Below are positions 1 to 7,356 of a stretch of 13,672 nucleotides of DNA, one piece after another. The notes below the pieces were generated by a model. That model was not told the DNA's origin. It saw only the letters and a list, made by a program, of their open reading frames with translations, and ran no database searches. Position 1 is the first letter of the stretch. Every line of letters starts with the position of its first letter. Position numbers and translations under genes: made by a program. Source of the DNA: Caldisericales bacterium (lineage in GTDB: Bacteria; Caldisericota; Caldisericia; Caldisericales; Caldisericaceae); the NCBI GenBank assembly GCA_015485995.1, contig WFSP01000064.1, positions 1 through 13,672 of the forward strand, written 5' to 3'.

Positions 1-161
1 GTAATGCTAAATGGATAGATGATAACAACCATAATGTTAAGCCTATTATAAAGAACGGGAGGACTATGCTTCCTTTAAGATTTGTTGCTGAAGCATTAGG
101 CTGTGCAGTTGATTGGGATGCTGCAACACGAACAATAACGATAACGTATCCTGCATCATAA
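1..161 (+). CDS. C-terminal fragment of a copper-amine-oxidase N-terminal (stalk) domain protein, 5' end outside the window
   Basis: The reading frame is open from base 3 to a TAA at 159-161, giving 52 residues with no start in the window. The fragment contains WIDDNNHNV, then NGRTMLPLRFVAEALG, then a VDWD element and a closing TITITY strand. This is the signature of the copper-amine-oxidase N-terminal-like stalk domain, a repeat found on secreted or surface proteins of Firmicutes and relatives. No copper-binding or enzymatic residues can be seen, so the domain is probably structural. The same element closes the secreted protein encoded at 8288-9709 (WIDDGNHNV, NNRTMVPIRFVMQTLG, VEWD), so the two are paralogous at their C termini. 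The gene converges with the minus-strand operon and ends just before a hairpin and a terminator. The rest of the protein cannot be known from this window. Confidence 0.88.
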   Translation, partial: NAKWIDDNNHNVKPIIKNGRTMLPLRFVAEALGCAVDWDAATRTITITYPAS

Positions 162-164
162 ACA

Positions 165-203
165 AAAATGTCCTACTGGTACCAGGTACCAAGCGGACAT
201 TTT
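165..203. repeat. Nested inverted repeat (hairpin) after the stalk-protein gene
   Basis: Outer arms AAAATGTCC (165-173) and GGACATTTT (195-203) are perfectly complementary. Inside them lies a second inverted repeat, TGGTAC (177-182) and GTACCA (186-191), with a CAG loop. The outer right arm ends in TTTT, so in plus-strand RNA this could be a weak terminator or an mRNA 3'-end stabiliser directly after the stop codon at 159-161. It sits immediately beside the stronger terminator at 204-231. Confidence 0.7.
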
Positions 204-231
204 AAAAGGCGGGCTGAAATGCCCGCCTTTT
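204..231. terminator. Bidirectional Rho-independent terminator between convergent genes
   Basis: Arms AAAAGGCGGGC (204-214) and GCCCGCCTTTT (221-231) form an 11-bp stem with a GC-rich core and a six-base loop, followed by more T. Because A-rich sequence precedes and T-rich sequence follows the stem, it can end transcription from both sides: the plus-strand stalk gene (stop at 159-161) and the long minus-strand operon. The TAA of the last minus-strand gene (231-233) lies inside the T run, so that gene ends on the terminator itself. Confidence 0.92.
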
Positions 232-1178
232 TATGTTTCTTTCTTGCCCGTATAGATACTCCTTCCCAAAAAGGAAATATACCTGCTCCATTCATCGCTT
301 GTATTATTTGCTGCCTCAAGGAAGCTTTCTACTTTGCTATCCAACAAATCGGAATAGGCAAGGGCTGCTGCCTCTACCGTCTGAGGAAGTTTCGGGGAGC
401 CAAATTCGTATTCCCCGTGATGAGAAATAATAAGGTGCAAAAGGGAAAGGGCAAGTTCTTTTGGAAAATCAGTGATTTTTTCAATTCTTTTCTCTAAGAA
501 TGCAGTTCCAATGGCGATATGCCCGATAAGTTTTCCTTCATTTGTTTGTTGAAATGCGCCTGAAAATTCATACTCTTTGATTTTTCCTATATCGTGAAGC
601 AGCGCACCGCTTAAAAGCAGATCCCTGTCTATTTCAGGATAAAGCTCTGACACTTTTTCACATATTCGCGCAACATTTAACGTATGTTCAAGAAGCCCTC
701 CCACGTATGCATGGTGCACATTAACACTTGCAGGCGCATTCATCATCCCTTTTTTAATCTCTCCGTCGCCGAAAATATTCTTCAGTAATGCTTTTAAGTA
801 ACTGTTATCCAAAGAATTTACCATATTCAAGAGTTCACTAAACATTTGTTTCCTGTCTTTATCCGTTACCGGCAAAAAGTCAGACGCATCAAATTCACCG
901 TCTTTGCACCGCCTTATTGAATCGATATGTATTTCAAGAACGCCTTTATATGTAGATGTTGTGCCTTCCACAAATACAACATCCCCTTTATCAAACAGGG
1001 AATACTTATTCTCGGCATCGTTCCAGATTTTGCCGGAGATACGCCCAGTTTTGTCGGCAAGCTTTACAGTAATGTATACTCTGCCTGTCTTTGCCTTTTC
1101 TTTCGTTTTTTCCGCAACGACAAACTGGCTTTTTATACTTTTTCCTGTTTCCAGTTCCTTAATAAATGTCTTTTTCAT
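231..1178 (-). CDS. YhaM-like 3'-5' exoribonuclease (OB fold plus HD domain)
   Basis: The 315-residue product has an N-terminal OB-type nucleic-acid-binding region (about residues 12-90, including VYITVKLADKTGRISGKIW) and an HD-superfamily domain (about 150-300). HD metal-ligand candidates are H165 in GLLEHTLNVA, H195-D196 in ALLHDIGK, H220, H253-H254 in ISHHGEYEFG, and D277 or D280. This order and length match the YhaM/CBF1 family, manganese-dependent exoribonucleases that digest RNA (and, in vitro, single-stranded DNA) from the 3' end in Firmicutes. The ATG overlaps the ispF stop by four bases (ATGA), and GAGG lies five bases upstream, so the start is well supported. It is the last gene of the minus-strand operon and ends inside the terminator. 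Family assignment is firm; the substrate in this organism is inferred. Confidence 0.88.
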   Translation of the reverse strand: MKKTFIKELETGKSIKSQFVVAEKTKEKAKTGRVYITVKLADKTGRISGKIWNDAENKYSLFDKGDVVFVEGTTSTYKGVLEIHIDSIRRCKDGEFDASDFLPVTDKDRKQMFSELLNMVNSLDNSYLKALLKNIFGDGEIKKGMMNAPASVNVHHAYVGGLLEHTLNVARICEKVSELYPEIDRDLLLSGALLHDIGKIKEYEFSGAFQQTNEGKLIGHIAIGTAFLEKRIEKITDFPKELALSLLHLIISHHGEYEFGSPKLPQTVEAAALAYSDLLDSKVESFLEAANNTSDEWSRYISFLGRSIYTGKKET

Positions 1179-1654
1179 ATACGCCTCACAAGTACTGTTG
1201 AAATTGCTGCAATGCCTTCCTCGCGCCCAACAAATCCCATACCCTCATTCGTTTTTGCTTTTACGGAAACATTGCGTGCCGGAATTTCAACAACTTTTGC
1301 AATGTTCTTTTCCATTAACTCCGTATAATCTGCAATTTTCGGGCGTTCGAGTATAACAACCGAATCAATGTTATTAACAATGTATCCTTCACTTTTTACT
1401 TTTTCATAAGCATTTTTTAAGAGCTCCATACTATTTGCATCTTTAAAACGGGGGACGCTGTCAGGAAACATCTTGCCAATATCACCTAAGTGCACCGCAC
1501 CTAACAAGGCATCAATTACAGAATGTGCAAGAGCATCTGCATCAGAATGCCCAATTAAACCTTTCTCGAAAGGAATTAAAACACCTCCAAGAATTAATTT
1601 TCTATCTGCCGCAAACTTGTGCGAATCAAATCCGATACCTATTTTCCATTCCAT
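1175..1654 (-). CDS. ispF: 2-C-methyl-D-erythritol 2,4-cyclodiphosphate synthase
   Basis: IspF cyclises CDP-methylerythritol 2-phosphate to methylerythritol 2,4-cyclodiphosphate, releasing CMP, in the non-mevalonate (MEP) route to isoprenoids. The enzyme is a trimer with a zinc site at subunit interfaces. The 159-residue length is typical. Visible motifs are GFDSH (residues 8-12) with the metal ligands D10 and H12, GHSDADALAH (35-44) with the third ligand H44, and KTNEGMGFVGREEGIAA (134-150), which holds the nucleotide and catalytic loop. It directly follows ispD and overlaps it by 16 bases, so the two consecutive pathway steps are translationally linked. No strong Shine-Dalgarno precedes its ATG, which fits coupling to ispD. 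Confidence 0.96.
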   Translation of the reverse strand: MEWKIGIGFDSHKFAADRKLILGGVLIPFEKGLIGHSDADALAHSVIDALLGAVHLGDIGKMFPDSVPRFKDANSMELLKNAYEKVKSEGYIVNNIDSVVILERPKIADYTELMEKNIAKVVEIPARNVSVKAKTNEGMGFVGREEGIAAISTVLVRRI

Positions 1655-2304
1655 TTTCCAATTATACCTTCTAAAATAATTAAATCAAACGGCGTGGTGA
1701 TCTTTATATTTTCTTCCATACCATTAACCACTTTTATTCTGCCACCCATCTTTTCTATCAGCATTGCTTCATCAGTGATACTGCCATTCAAAGAAAGTCC
1801 ATCATACGCTTTAAGCAGCTGCTCTCTTCTGAAGAATTGCGGCGTTTGCACAAGAACAAGGCTTTCCCTGCTCAGTGTAGTTTTCACAAACCCGTCTTCT
1901 ACCTGTTTAATTGTGGGTTTTACTTTCAAAACCGGAATTACGGCATCAGTTTCTTTCATCCCATCTGCGATGCGCCTTAACAAGTTATCCGTAATAAACG
2001 GGCGTGCAGCATCGTGAACCATAACAAATGGCAACTTTGCCTGCATTACACCGTTTTTCACACTCTCCGCACGAGTATCTCCACCCAAAACAAACTTTAC
2101 CTTTTCATCACTAATAAGTTTTCTTGCCTTTTTAATATTTTCGCTATTTAGGACAACAATTATTTCTTTCACATTAGGGAAAGACAAAAACACATTAAGG
2201 GAATAGAGTATTGCTTCTTTGCCCCGGATTTTAATAAAAGATTTATCTATACCGCCGAGTCTTTTTCCTTTTCCTGCTGCAACGAGTACAACGGAAATCT
2301 CCAT
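1639..2304 (-). CDS. ispD: 2-C-methyl-D-erythritol 4-phosphate cytidylyltransferase
   Basis: IspD transfers CMP from CTP to methylerythritol 4-phosphate, the third committed step of the MEP isoprenoid pathway. The 221-residue protein has the nucleotidyltransferase glycine loop LVAAGKGKRLGG (residues 7-18), GGDTRAESVKNG (74-85), VHDAARPF (96-103), QTPQFF (153-158), TDEA (177-180) and a C-terminal GMEENIKITTP (195-205) characteristic of the family. Its ATG directly abuts the radA stop codon (TAAATG), and its 3' end overlaps ispF by 16 bases. An AAGGAAG lies about 11 bases upstream, a rather long Shine-Dalgarno spacing. The radA-ispD-ispF order is also seen, with intervening genes, in Bacillus. 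Confidence 0.96.
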   Translation of the reverse strand: MEISVVLVAAGKGKRLGGIDKSFIKIRGKEAILYSLNVFLSFPNVKEIIVVLNSENIKKARKLISDEKVKFVLGGDTRAESVKNGVMQAKLPFVMVHDAARPFITDNLLRRIADGMKETDAVIPVLKVKPTIKQVEDGFVKTTLSRESLVLVQTPQFFRREQLLKAYDGLSLNGSITDEAMLIEKMGGRIKVVNGMEENIKITTPFDLIILEGIIGKWNGK

Positions 2305-3654
2305 TTAAAAAAGCACTTCCTTTGCTTCTTCTATGTTTTTAACAAAAAATAAGTTCACGCCTTTTTGCTCAATTTTACCTTTGAAAAATGCAGGCAGCAC
2401 GAAGTTTTCAAAACCAATTCTTTTTCCTTGCTTTATTTTTCTTTCAGCCCCCACAGTGGGCCTTACCTCCCCACCAAGCCCAAGTTCCCCAAACACCACG
2501 GTTTTTTCCATAGCAGGCTTTTCGAACAGGGAAGACATTATAGAAACTGCAACGGCAAGGTCAGAAGAGCGTTCGGAAAGTTTCAGCCCTCCGACACTGT
2601 TTAAATATAAATCATAACCCCCAAGTTTAAGACGCATTTTCTTTTCAAGTATTGCGGCAATCAAAAGAAGCCTATTGTAATCCATACCATTTGCAACCCT
2701 GCGGGGAATAGGGAAATAGGTAGGCGTAGCAAGCGCCTGCACCTCTATAAAAATGGGGAGCGTCCCTTCTACGATTGCAGTAATGGTAGAGCCTATCGGC
2801 AAACTTCCTCCTTCGGATATGAAGGCAAGTGACGGATTTTTTACTTCTACAAGCCCCTTCTCCCGCATTTCAAATATCCCCGCTTCATTTGTCGTGCCGA
2901 AACGGTTTTTTACGCTGCGGAAAAGCCTCATCACATCCATCCGTTCCCCTTCTATATAAAAAACGCCATCTACTATATGCTCAACAGTTTTCGGGCCGGC
3001 AATGCCGCCCTTCTTTGTTACATGCCCGACAAGTATAATCGGAATATCGTACTGCTTTGCAATCTCAGTGGCAATGCGCGTGCATTCCCTGACCTGAGAA
3101 ACAGAACCTGGGGCACCGGGGGCAAACTTTGTTTGCATTGTTTGCACAGAATCGATAATGGCAAGGCCGGGTTTTTCCGAAAGAACGGTAGCCTTTATCT
3201 TTTCCATATCTTGCTCAATAAGTATCAATAAGTTTTCAGCATCTATCCCGAGTCTTCTTGCACGCATCCTTATCTGAAGATATGATTCCTCTCCTGAAAC
3301 ATAAAGTACTTTCCCGCTGCTAGCGAGGATTCCTGCAACCTGCAAAAGGAGCGTAGATTTCCCGATGCCGGGCTCCCCGCCTATTAAAATAATAGAGCCC
3401 CTGACAATACCACCGCCAAGGACTCTGTCGAACTCTTTCAATCCTGTTTCTATACGTTTTTCCGAAAGCTCCACGTTTTGCGAAGCAATAGAAACAGGCT
3501 TTGAGGGCAAAGTTTTTTCTTCATTATTCTCCCCTCCTACTTCTACCTCCACAAAACTGTTCCAATTGCCGCATTCAGGACATCTGCCGAGCTTTATCGG
3601 GGATCTGTATCCGCATACAGTACATACATATTCTTTACTCTTCTTTTTCCCCAT
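2305..3654 (-). CDS. radA: DNA repair protein RadA (RecA-like branch-migration ATPase)
   Basis: RadA (Sms) processes recombination intermediates and drives strand exchange and branch migration during repair and transformation. The 449-residue protein has all family parts in order: a C4 zinc finger (C11, C14, C25, C28), Walker A GGEPGIGKST (92-101), a Walker B-like segment ending IIDS (166-169), the RadA-specific KNRFG motif (249-253), and a Lon-protease-like C-terminal domain with GGLKLSERSSDLA (355-367). The Lon-like domain is structural in this family and no protease activity is expected. The start at 3654 lies inside lysS (20-base overlap) and has no clear Shine-Dalgarno, which suggests translational coupling. 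It is followed with no gap by ispD. Confidence 0.97.
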   Translation of the reverse strand: MGKKKSKEYVCTVCGYRSPIKLGRCPECGNWNSFVEVEVGGENNEEKTLPSKPVSIASQNVELSEKRIETGLKEFDRVLGGGIVRGSIILIGGEPGIGKSTLLLQVAGILASSGKVLYVSGEESYLQIRMRARRLGIDAENLLILIEQDMEKIKATVLSEKPGLAIIDSVQTMQTKFAPGAPGSVSQVRECTRIATEIAKQYDIPIILVGHVTKKGGIAGPKTVEHIVDGVFYIEGERMDVMRLFRSVKNRFGTTNEAGIFEMREKGLVEVKNPSLAFISEGGSLPIGSTITAIVEGTLPIFIEVQALATPTYFPIPRRVANGMDYNRLLLIAAILEKKMRLKLGGYDLYLNSVGGLKLSERSSDLAVAVSIMSSLFEKPAMEKTVVFGELGLGGEVRPTVGAERKIKQGKRIGFENFVLPAFFKGKIEQKGVNLFFVKNIEEAKEVLF

Positions 3655-5122
3655 CGGTTTTATTCTTTAATTGCGGGAAAAGTATTACTTCTCTTATAGA
3701 TTCTTTTCCGCTGAGAAGCATAACAAGCCTGTCAATTCCTATACCAAGGCCCCCTGTAGGCGGAAGGCCATATTCCATTGCCTCAACATAATCAATATCC
3801 ATAACATGTGTTTCTTCTTCTCCTGCACTCTTTGCCTTTGCCTGTTCTTCAAAACGTTCAAGCTGGTCAATCGGGTCATTCAATTCCGAGAATGCATTTG
3901 CAAGCTCCATCCCGCCGATAAACATTTCAAACCTCTGAACAATATGAGGGTCGGTATCGCTTCTTCTTGCAAGAGGAGAAATTTCAAGTGGGTAATCAAA
4001 AACAAAAGTCGGCTGAATGAAGTTTACTTCCACCTTTTTATCAAAAATCTCATTTACGGCATTCCCGAACGTAAGCGGTTTATTCATCTTGATGTTAAGT
4101 TTTGCAAGAGTTTCCTTAACTTTTTCCGTATCCCTGAGCTCATTCATCGAAACGCCTGCATATTGTTCAAACGCATCTTCAAATCGAATCCGCTTGAATG
4201 GTGTTTTTAACAAGATTTCATTTCCTTTAAAATAAACAACATCGGTTCCCGTTGCATTTATCGCAGCAGCGTGTATAAGTTCTTCAATCAGCACCATCAT
4301 CTCTTCGTAATCGGCATACGCCCAGTATGCTTCTATCATCGTAAATTCCGGGTTATGCTTTACCGATATACCCTCGTTTCTGAAATTCCTGTTCAGTTCA
4401 AATATTTTTTCGAAACCGCCGACTATGAGCCGCTTAAGGTACAGTTCAGGTGCAATCCTCAAATACATATCCTGGTCAAGTGCCTTATAGTGGGTAACAA
4501 AAGGTTTTGCCGTTGCACCCCCTGGAACAGGCTGAAGCATCGGGGTTTCTACTTCAAAGAAACCTTTGTTTTTCAAAAATGCCCTGATTTCATCAATTAT
4601 TCTGCTTCTCGTAATAAATATTTGCATAGATTCTTCATTGGAAATGAGGTCAAGGTAACGTTTTCTGAAACGTATTTCCTGGTCTTTCAACCCGTGCCAC
4701 TTCTCCGGAAGCACTCTTATCGCTTTGGAAAGAAGCTCAAAATCTTTTACCTCCACTGTGATTTCGCCGGTATGGGTTTTGAAGAGCTGTCCCTTCACTC
4801 CGATTATATCGCCGGCATCTATTACTTTTTTAAAGAATTTATACTTTTCCTCCCCGAGGTTGTCATACCGAAAATAAAGCTGAATTTTCCCGCTGAAATC
4901 TTTAAGTACAACAAATGCTGCCTTTCCGTGCCCGCGGATTGCCATAACTCTGCCCTTCGCCTGCACTTCTTCGTCTTGAAGGTCCTCAAATTTATCTTTC
5001 AGGGTTTTATTTGTATATTTTGTGAGAAACTTGTGGCCGAATGGGTTTATACCCATTGCTTTCAAATTCAGCACAAGTTCTTTTCTTTTTTTTTCAATAT
5101 CGTTTAACGTATGTTTTTCCAT
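3635..5122 (-). CDS. lysS: Lysyl-tRNA synthetase, class II
   Basis: This enzyme charges tRNA-Lys with lysine using ATP. The 495-residue protein has an N-terminal OB-fold anticodon-binding domain (about 55-130) and a class II catalytic core. Motif 1 lies round FLKNKGFFEVETPML (182-196), motif 2 is FRNEGISVKHNPEFTMIE (247-264), and motif 3 is GLGIGIDRLVML (458-469). The segment GGMELANAFSELNDP (403-417) is typical of bacterial LysS. The ATG is three bases after the greA stop. A modest GGGATAA lies a few bases upstream, inside the end of greA. A run of nine A in codons 10-13 is the only odd sequence feature. The 3' end overlaps radA. Confidence 0.98.
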   Translation of the reverse strand: MEKHTLNDIEKKRKELVLNLKAMGINPFGHKFLTKYTNKTLKDKFEDLQDEEVQAKGRVMAIRGHGKAAFVVLKDFSGKIQLYFRYDNLGEEKYKFFKKVIDAGDIIGVKGQLFKTHTGEITVEVKDFELLSKAIRVLPEKWHGLKDQEIRFRKRYLDLISNEESMQIFITRSRIIDEIRAFLKNKGFFEVETPMLQPVPGGATAKPFVTHYKALDQDMYLRIAPELYLKRLIVGGFEKIFELNRNFRNEGISVKHNPEFTMIEAYWAYADYEEMMVLIEELIHAAAINATGTDVVYFKGNEILLKTPFKRIRFEDAFEQYAGVSMNELRDTEKVKETLAKLNIKMNKPLTFGNAVNEIFDKKVEVNFIQPTFVFDYPLEISPLARRSDTDPHIVQRFEMFIGGMELANAFSELNDPIDQLERFEEQAKAKSAGEEETHVMDIDYVEAMEYGLPPTGGLGIGIDRLVMLLSGKESIREVILFPQLKNKTDGEKEE

Positions 5123-5125
5123 TTT

Positions 5126-5623
5126 TTATCCCTTTTTAATATTAAGAATTTTGTACTTTACAGTCCCTTTGGGTACTTTTACTTCCAATATATCTCCTAT
5201 TTTATGCTTTATTAAGGCACTGCCCACAGGAGATTTCCAGGAAATTTTCCCGCTAAGAGGGTCAGATTCAAGCCTGCCAGTAATAAAAAACTTCATTTTC
5301 TTTTTTCGAGAAAGGTCCTCCACTGTAACTCTGCAGCCCACATTTACTTTATCCAATTCAAGCCCTGCCTCATCAATAATTTCAGCATGTTTTAGTTCTG
5401 CTTCCAACCGTACAATTTCACTTTCAAGAAATGCTTGCTCGTTTTTTGCTTCATCATATTCTGCATTTTCGGAAAGGTCACCAAATGCAATAGCTTGCTT
5501 TATCTTTTCAGAAACCTCTTTCCTCTTTTCTGTTTTTAAGTATTCAAGTTTCTTTCTTAATTCTTCATAACCCTTTTGAGAAACAACAAAAGCATCATTT
5601 CCTATCATCTCTTCTTCTCTCAT
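5126..5623 (-). CDS. greA: Transcription elongation factor GreA
   Basis: GreA enters the RNA polymerase secondary channel and stimulates cleavage of backtracked transcripts. The 165-residue protein has the N-terminal coiled coil (about 15-85) with the acidic tip GDLSENAEYDEAKNEQ (48-63), in which D49 and E52 are the catalytic-tip acids. A C-terminal FKBP-like domain follows (about 90-162, with ISWKSPVGSALIKHKIGD). The start at 5623 is chosen over an internal Met at residue 6 because AGGAGG lies six bases before it. That Shine-Dalgarno lies across the last codons of dusB, whose TAG ends two bases before the ATG. The order dusB-greA-lysS is common in Clostridia. Confidence 0.96.
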   Translation of the reverse strand: MREEEMIGNDAFVVSQKGYEELRKKLEYLKTEKRKEVSEKIKQAIAFGDLSENAEYDEAKNEQAFLESEIVRLEAELKHAEIIDEAGLELDKVNVGCRVTVEDLSRKKKMKFFITGRLESDPLSGKISWKSPVGSALIKHKIGDILEVKVPKGTVKYKILNIKKG

Positions 5624-5624
5624 A

Positions 5625-6611
5625 CTACACCTCCTTATGCTGATGAAATATCTCCTTCAGCAGGTTTTCCATTTCATATTTTGTACTTATTGTATTTAAT
5701 TGCGCCCTATAATGTGAAGCACCTTTCATACCTTTTATATAGTGCGCAACAATTTTACGCATTTCTTTAATCCCTCTTTCTTCACCTTTATCGCGAATTT
5801 CAAGTTCTATGTGTCTCAATATTATATATAATTTATCTTTTAATGAAAGAGTTAATTTGATATTCGTTTTAACGTAGTTATTTGCTGACTTTATAAAGTG
5901 CGGCGCACCCAAAGTTGCCCTTCCGGCCATCACATAATCTGCGCCTGTTTCTTGAAACATACGCAAAACATCCTCTTCACTTTGAATACCTCCGTTACCT
6001 ATAACCGGAATATGAACGCTTTCCTTTAATCTTCTTATGCTTTCCCAGTCCTCCGATTCTTTTTTGAAGTATTCTTCAACCGTTATCCCGTGCAGGCAAA
6101 TAGCATTTACCCCTTCGTTTTCCGCAATTTTTCCCATTTCCAATGTAACATCTTCCCCTTTTGAAAAACCTTTCCGTATCTTTATAGTCAAAGGGATTTT
6201 TATCGCTTTTCTCACAGCTCTGATAATTTTTTGGGTAAGCTTTAAATCTTTTAACAAAGCCGCACCTGCACCGCTTTTTATGATTTTAGCCGTCGGGCAG
6301 CCCATATTTATATCCACAAGGTCAAAACCTTTTTCCTCCGCAAAAGCAGCTGCGTGTGCAAGCTTATCGGGATTGCTTCCGAAAATCTGAATGCCTATCG
6401 GGCGCTCCTCCTCGTAAAACCGCAAAAGGCTGAGAGTTTTCTCGTCCTTATAAAAAATGCCCATACTGCTCACCATTTCAGTATAAACAATTCCCGCAGA
6501 GAAGCTTTTAACGATCCTCCTATAAGCAGAATCAGTAAAACCTGCGAGAGGGGCAAGGAGTATTCGCGGCTCTACTTTAATTCCCCCTATTTTGGAGCTT
6601 ATAAATTGCAT
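5625..6611 (-). CDS. dusB: tRNA-dihydrouridine synthase, DusB-like
   Basis: Dus enzymes are FMN-dependent and reduce uridines in tRNA to dihydrouridine. From the ATG at 6611 (328 residues) one sees LAPLAGFTDSAYRR (19-32), the catalytic cysteine C105 in INMGCPTAKIIKSGAGAALL, the lysine-containing TIKIRKG (142-148), NGGI (206-209), and AGRATLGAP near 229-237. The C-terminal helical tRNA-binding domain is present. A TTG at 6641 would add ten residues. I prefer the ATG because AAAGGGA sits just ahead of it and the added residues do not resemble the family N terminus. It overlaps coaX by 35 bases. Oddity: the usual HGRT motif reads HGIT (174-177), so the conserved arginine is missing. Family assignment is firm; which uridine is modified is not known. 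Confidence 0.93.
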   Translation of the reverse strand: MQFISSKIGGIKVEPRILLAPLAGFTDSAYRRIVKSFSAGIVYTEMVSSMGIFYKDEKTLSLLRFYEEERPIGIQIFGSNPDKLAHAAAFAEEKGFDLVDINMGCPTAKIIKSGAGAALLKDLKLTQKIIRAVRKAIKIPLTIKIRKGFSKGEDVTLEMGKIAENEGVNAICLHGITVEEYFKKESEDWESIRRLKESVHIPVIGNGGIQSEEDVLRMFQETGADYVMAGRATLGAPHFIKSANNYVKTNIKLTLSLKDKLYIILRHIELEIRDKGEERGIKEMRKIVAHYIKGMKGASHYRAQLNTISTKYEMENLLKEIFHQHKEV

Positions 6612-7353
6612 ACATCCCTTTAAGCGTGAGTCCTTTATCAAAAACTTCTATTCTTTTGCTTACACCTTTCATTACATGAGAAATACCACCTGTTGCAACT
6701 ACTCTTAACGGTCCCCCGAGCTCCTTTTCCACTTCATCTACAATCCTGTCCACCATCCCGGCAAGCCCGAGCACTATTCCAGATTGCATTTCTGTCACAG
6801 TATCTTTTCCTATGGCACTTTGGGGCTTTGAAAGCATAATGCGAGGCAGCTTTGCCGTTTTTACAAACAGAGCGTTTGCTGCAGAAATAATGCCGACACT
6901 GATAGGGCCACCTACGAAAAGACCTTCTTTTGTAATAATATTAAATGCTGTTGCCGTCCCAAAATCTACGACACATACATTATCACGAGGGAAAATCCCC
7001 CTGCCTCCGGAAACATCGCAAAGCCTGTCCGTACCAACAAGCTCCGGCTCATCCACAGATAGGGCAAACCCAAGCTTTACGTGAGGGGTTATAACAAATG
7101 CCTCTCTTCCGAGTAGTTTCAGGGAAGCACTTTTAAAAATCGGGATAAGCGGAGGAACAACGGAAGAAATAACAAAATCTTCTATCTCGTTTTTGTTTAT
7201 GTTTTCCTCCTTCATAAAAAGACTGATAAGGAGCTTGTACTCATCGGATGTGCGTCCCCTGTCCGTAGCAATTCTAAAGACTTTTTTAATATCCCCTCTG
7301 TCTATAAACCCAATAACAATATTTGTATTTCCTATATCAGCTGTAATAATCAT
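6577..7353 (-). CDS. coaX: Type III pantothenate kinase
   Basis: CoaX phosphorylates pantothenate, the first step of coenzyme A synthesis; type III enzymes need a monovalent cation and are not feedback-inhibited by CoA. The 258-residue ASKHA-fold protein has DIGNTN (6-11), which forms the phosphate loop, GTDR (107-110) with the catalytic aspartate D109, DFGTATAFNII (130-140), GGPISVGI (148-155) and ATGG (220-223). The GG-x-I-x-PG element normally has proline where V153 stands here. A GGGGGT ribosome-binding sequence lies seven bases before the ATG. The gene starts three bases after the patatin-like gene, and its 3' end overlaps dusB. The pairing of coaX with dusB and lysS recalls the Bacillus chromosome. 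Confidence 0.96.
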   Translation of the reverse strand: MIITADIGNTNIVIGFIDRGDIKKVFRIATDRGRTSDEYKLLISLFMKEENINKNEIEDFVISSVVPPLIPIFKSASLKLLGREAFVITPHVKLGFALSVDEPELVGTDRLCDVSGGRGIFPRDNVCVVDFGTATAFNIITKEGLFVGGPISVGIISAANALFVKTAKLPRIMLSKPQSAIGKDTVTEMQSGIVLGLAGMVDRIVDEVEKELGGPLRVVATGGISHVMKGVSKRIEVFDKGLTLKGMYAIYKLQNRGN

Positions 7354-7356
7354 TAT

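Noticed and set aside
2305..3654. Protease activity of the Lon-like domain in RadA
   Set aside because: In the RadA family this domain is a structural DNA-binding ring and not an active protease; nothing in this sequence suggests otherwise.
4271..5107. A 278-residue plus-strand open frame opposite lysS
   Set aside because: It lies wholly inside the well-supported lysS gene on the other strand, its product is rich in Phe, Cys, Tyr and His with no motif, and it has no promoter or ribosome site. It is an antisense shadow.
6612..6641. TTG start at 6641 for dusB
   Set aside because: It would lengthen the overlap with coaX to 65 bases, has no Shine-Dalgarno, and adds residues unlike the family. 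The ATG at 6611 has AAAGGGA just upstream.
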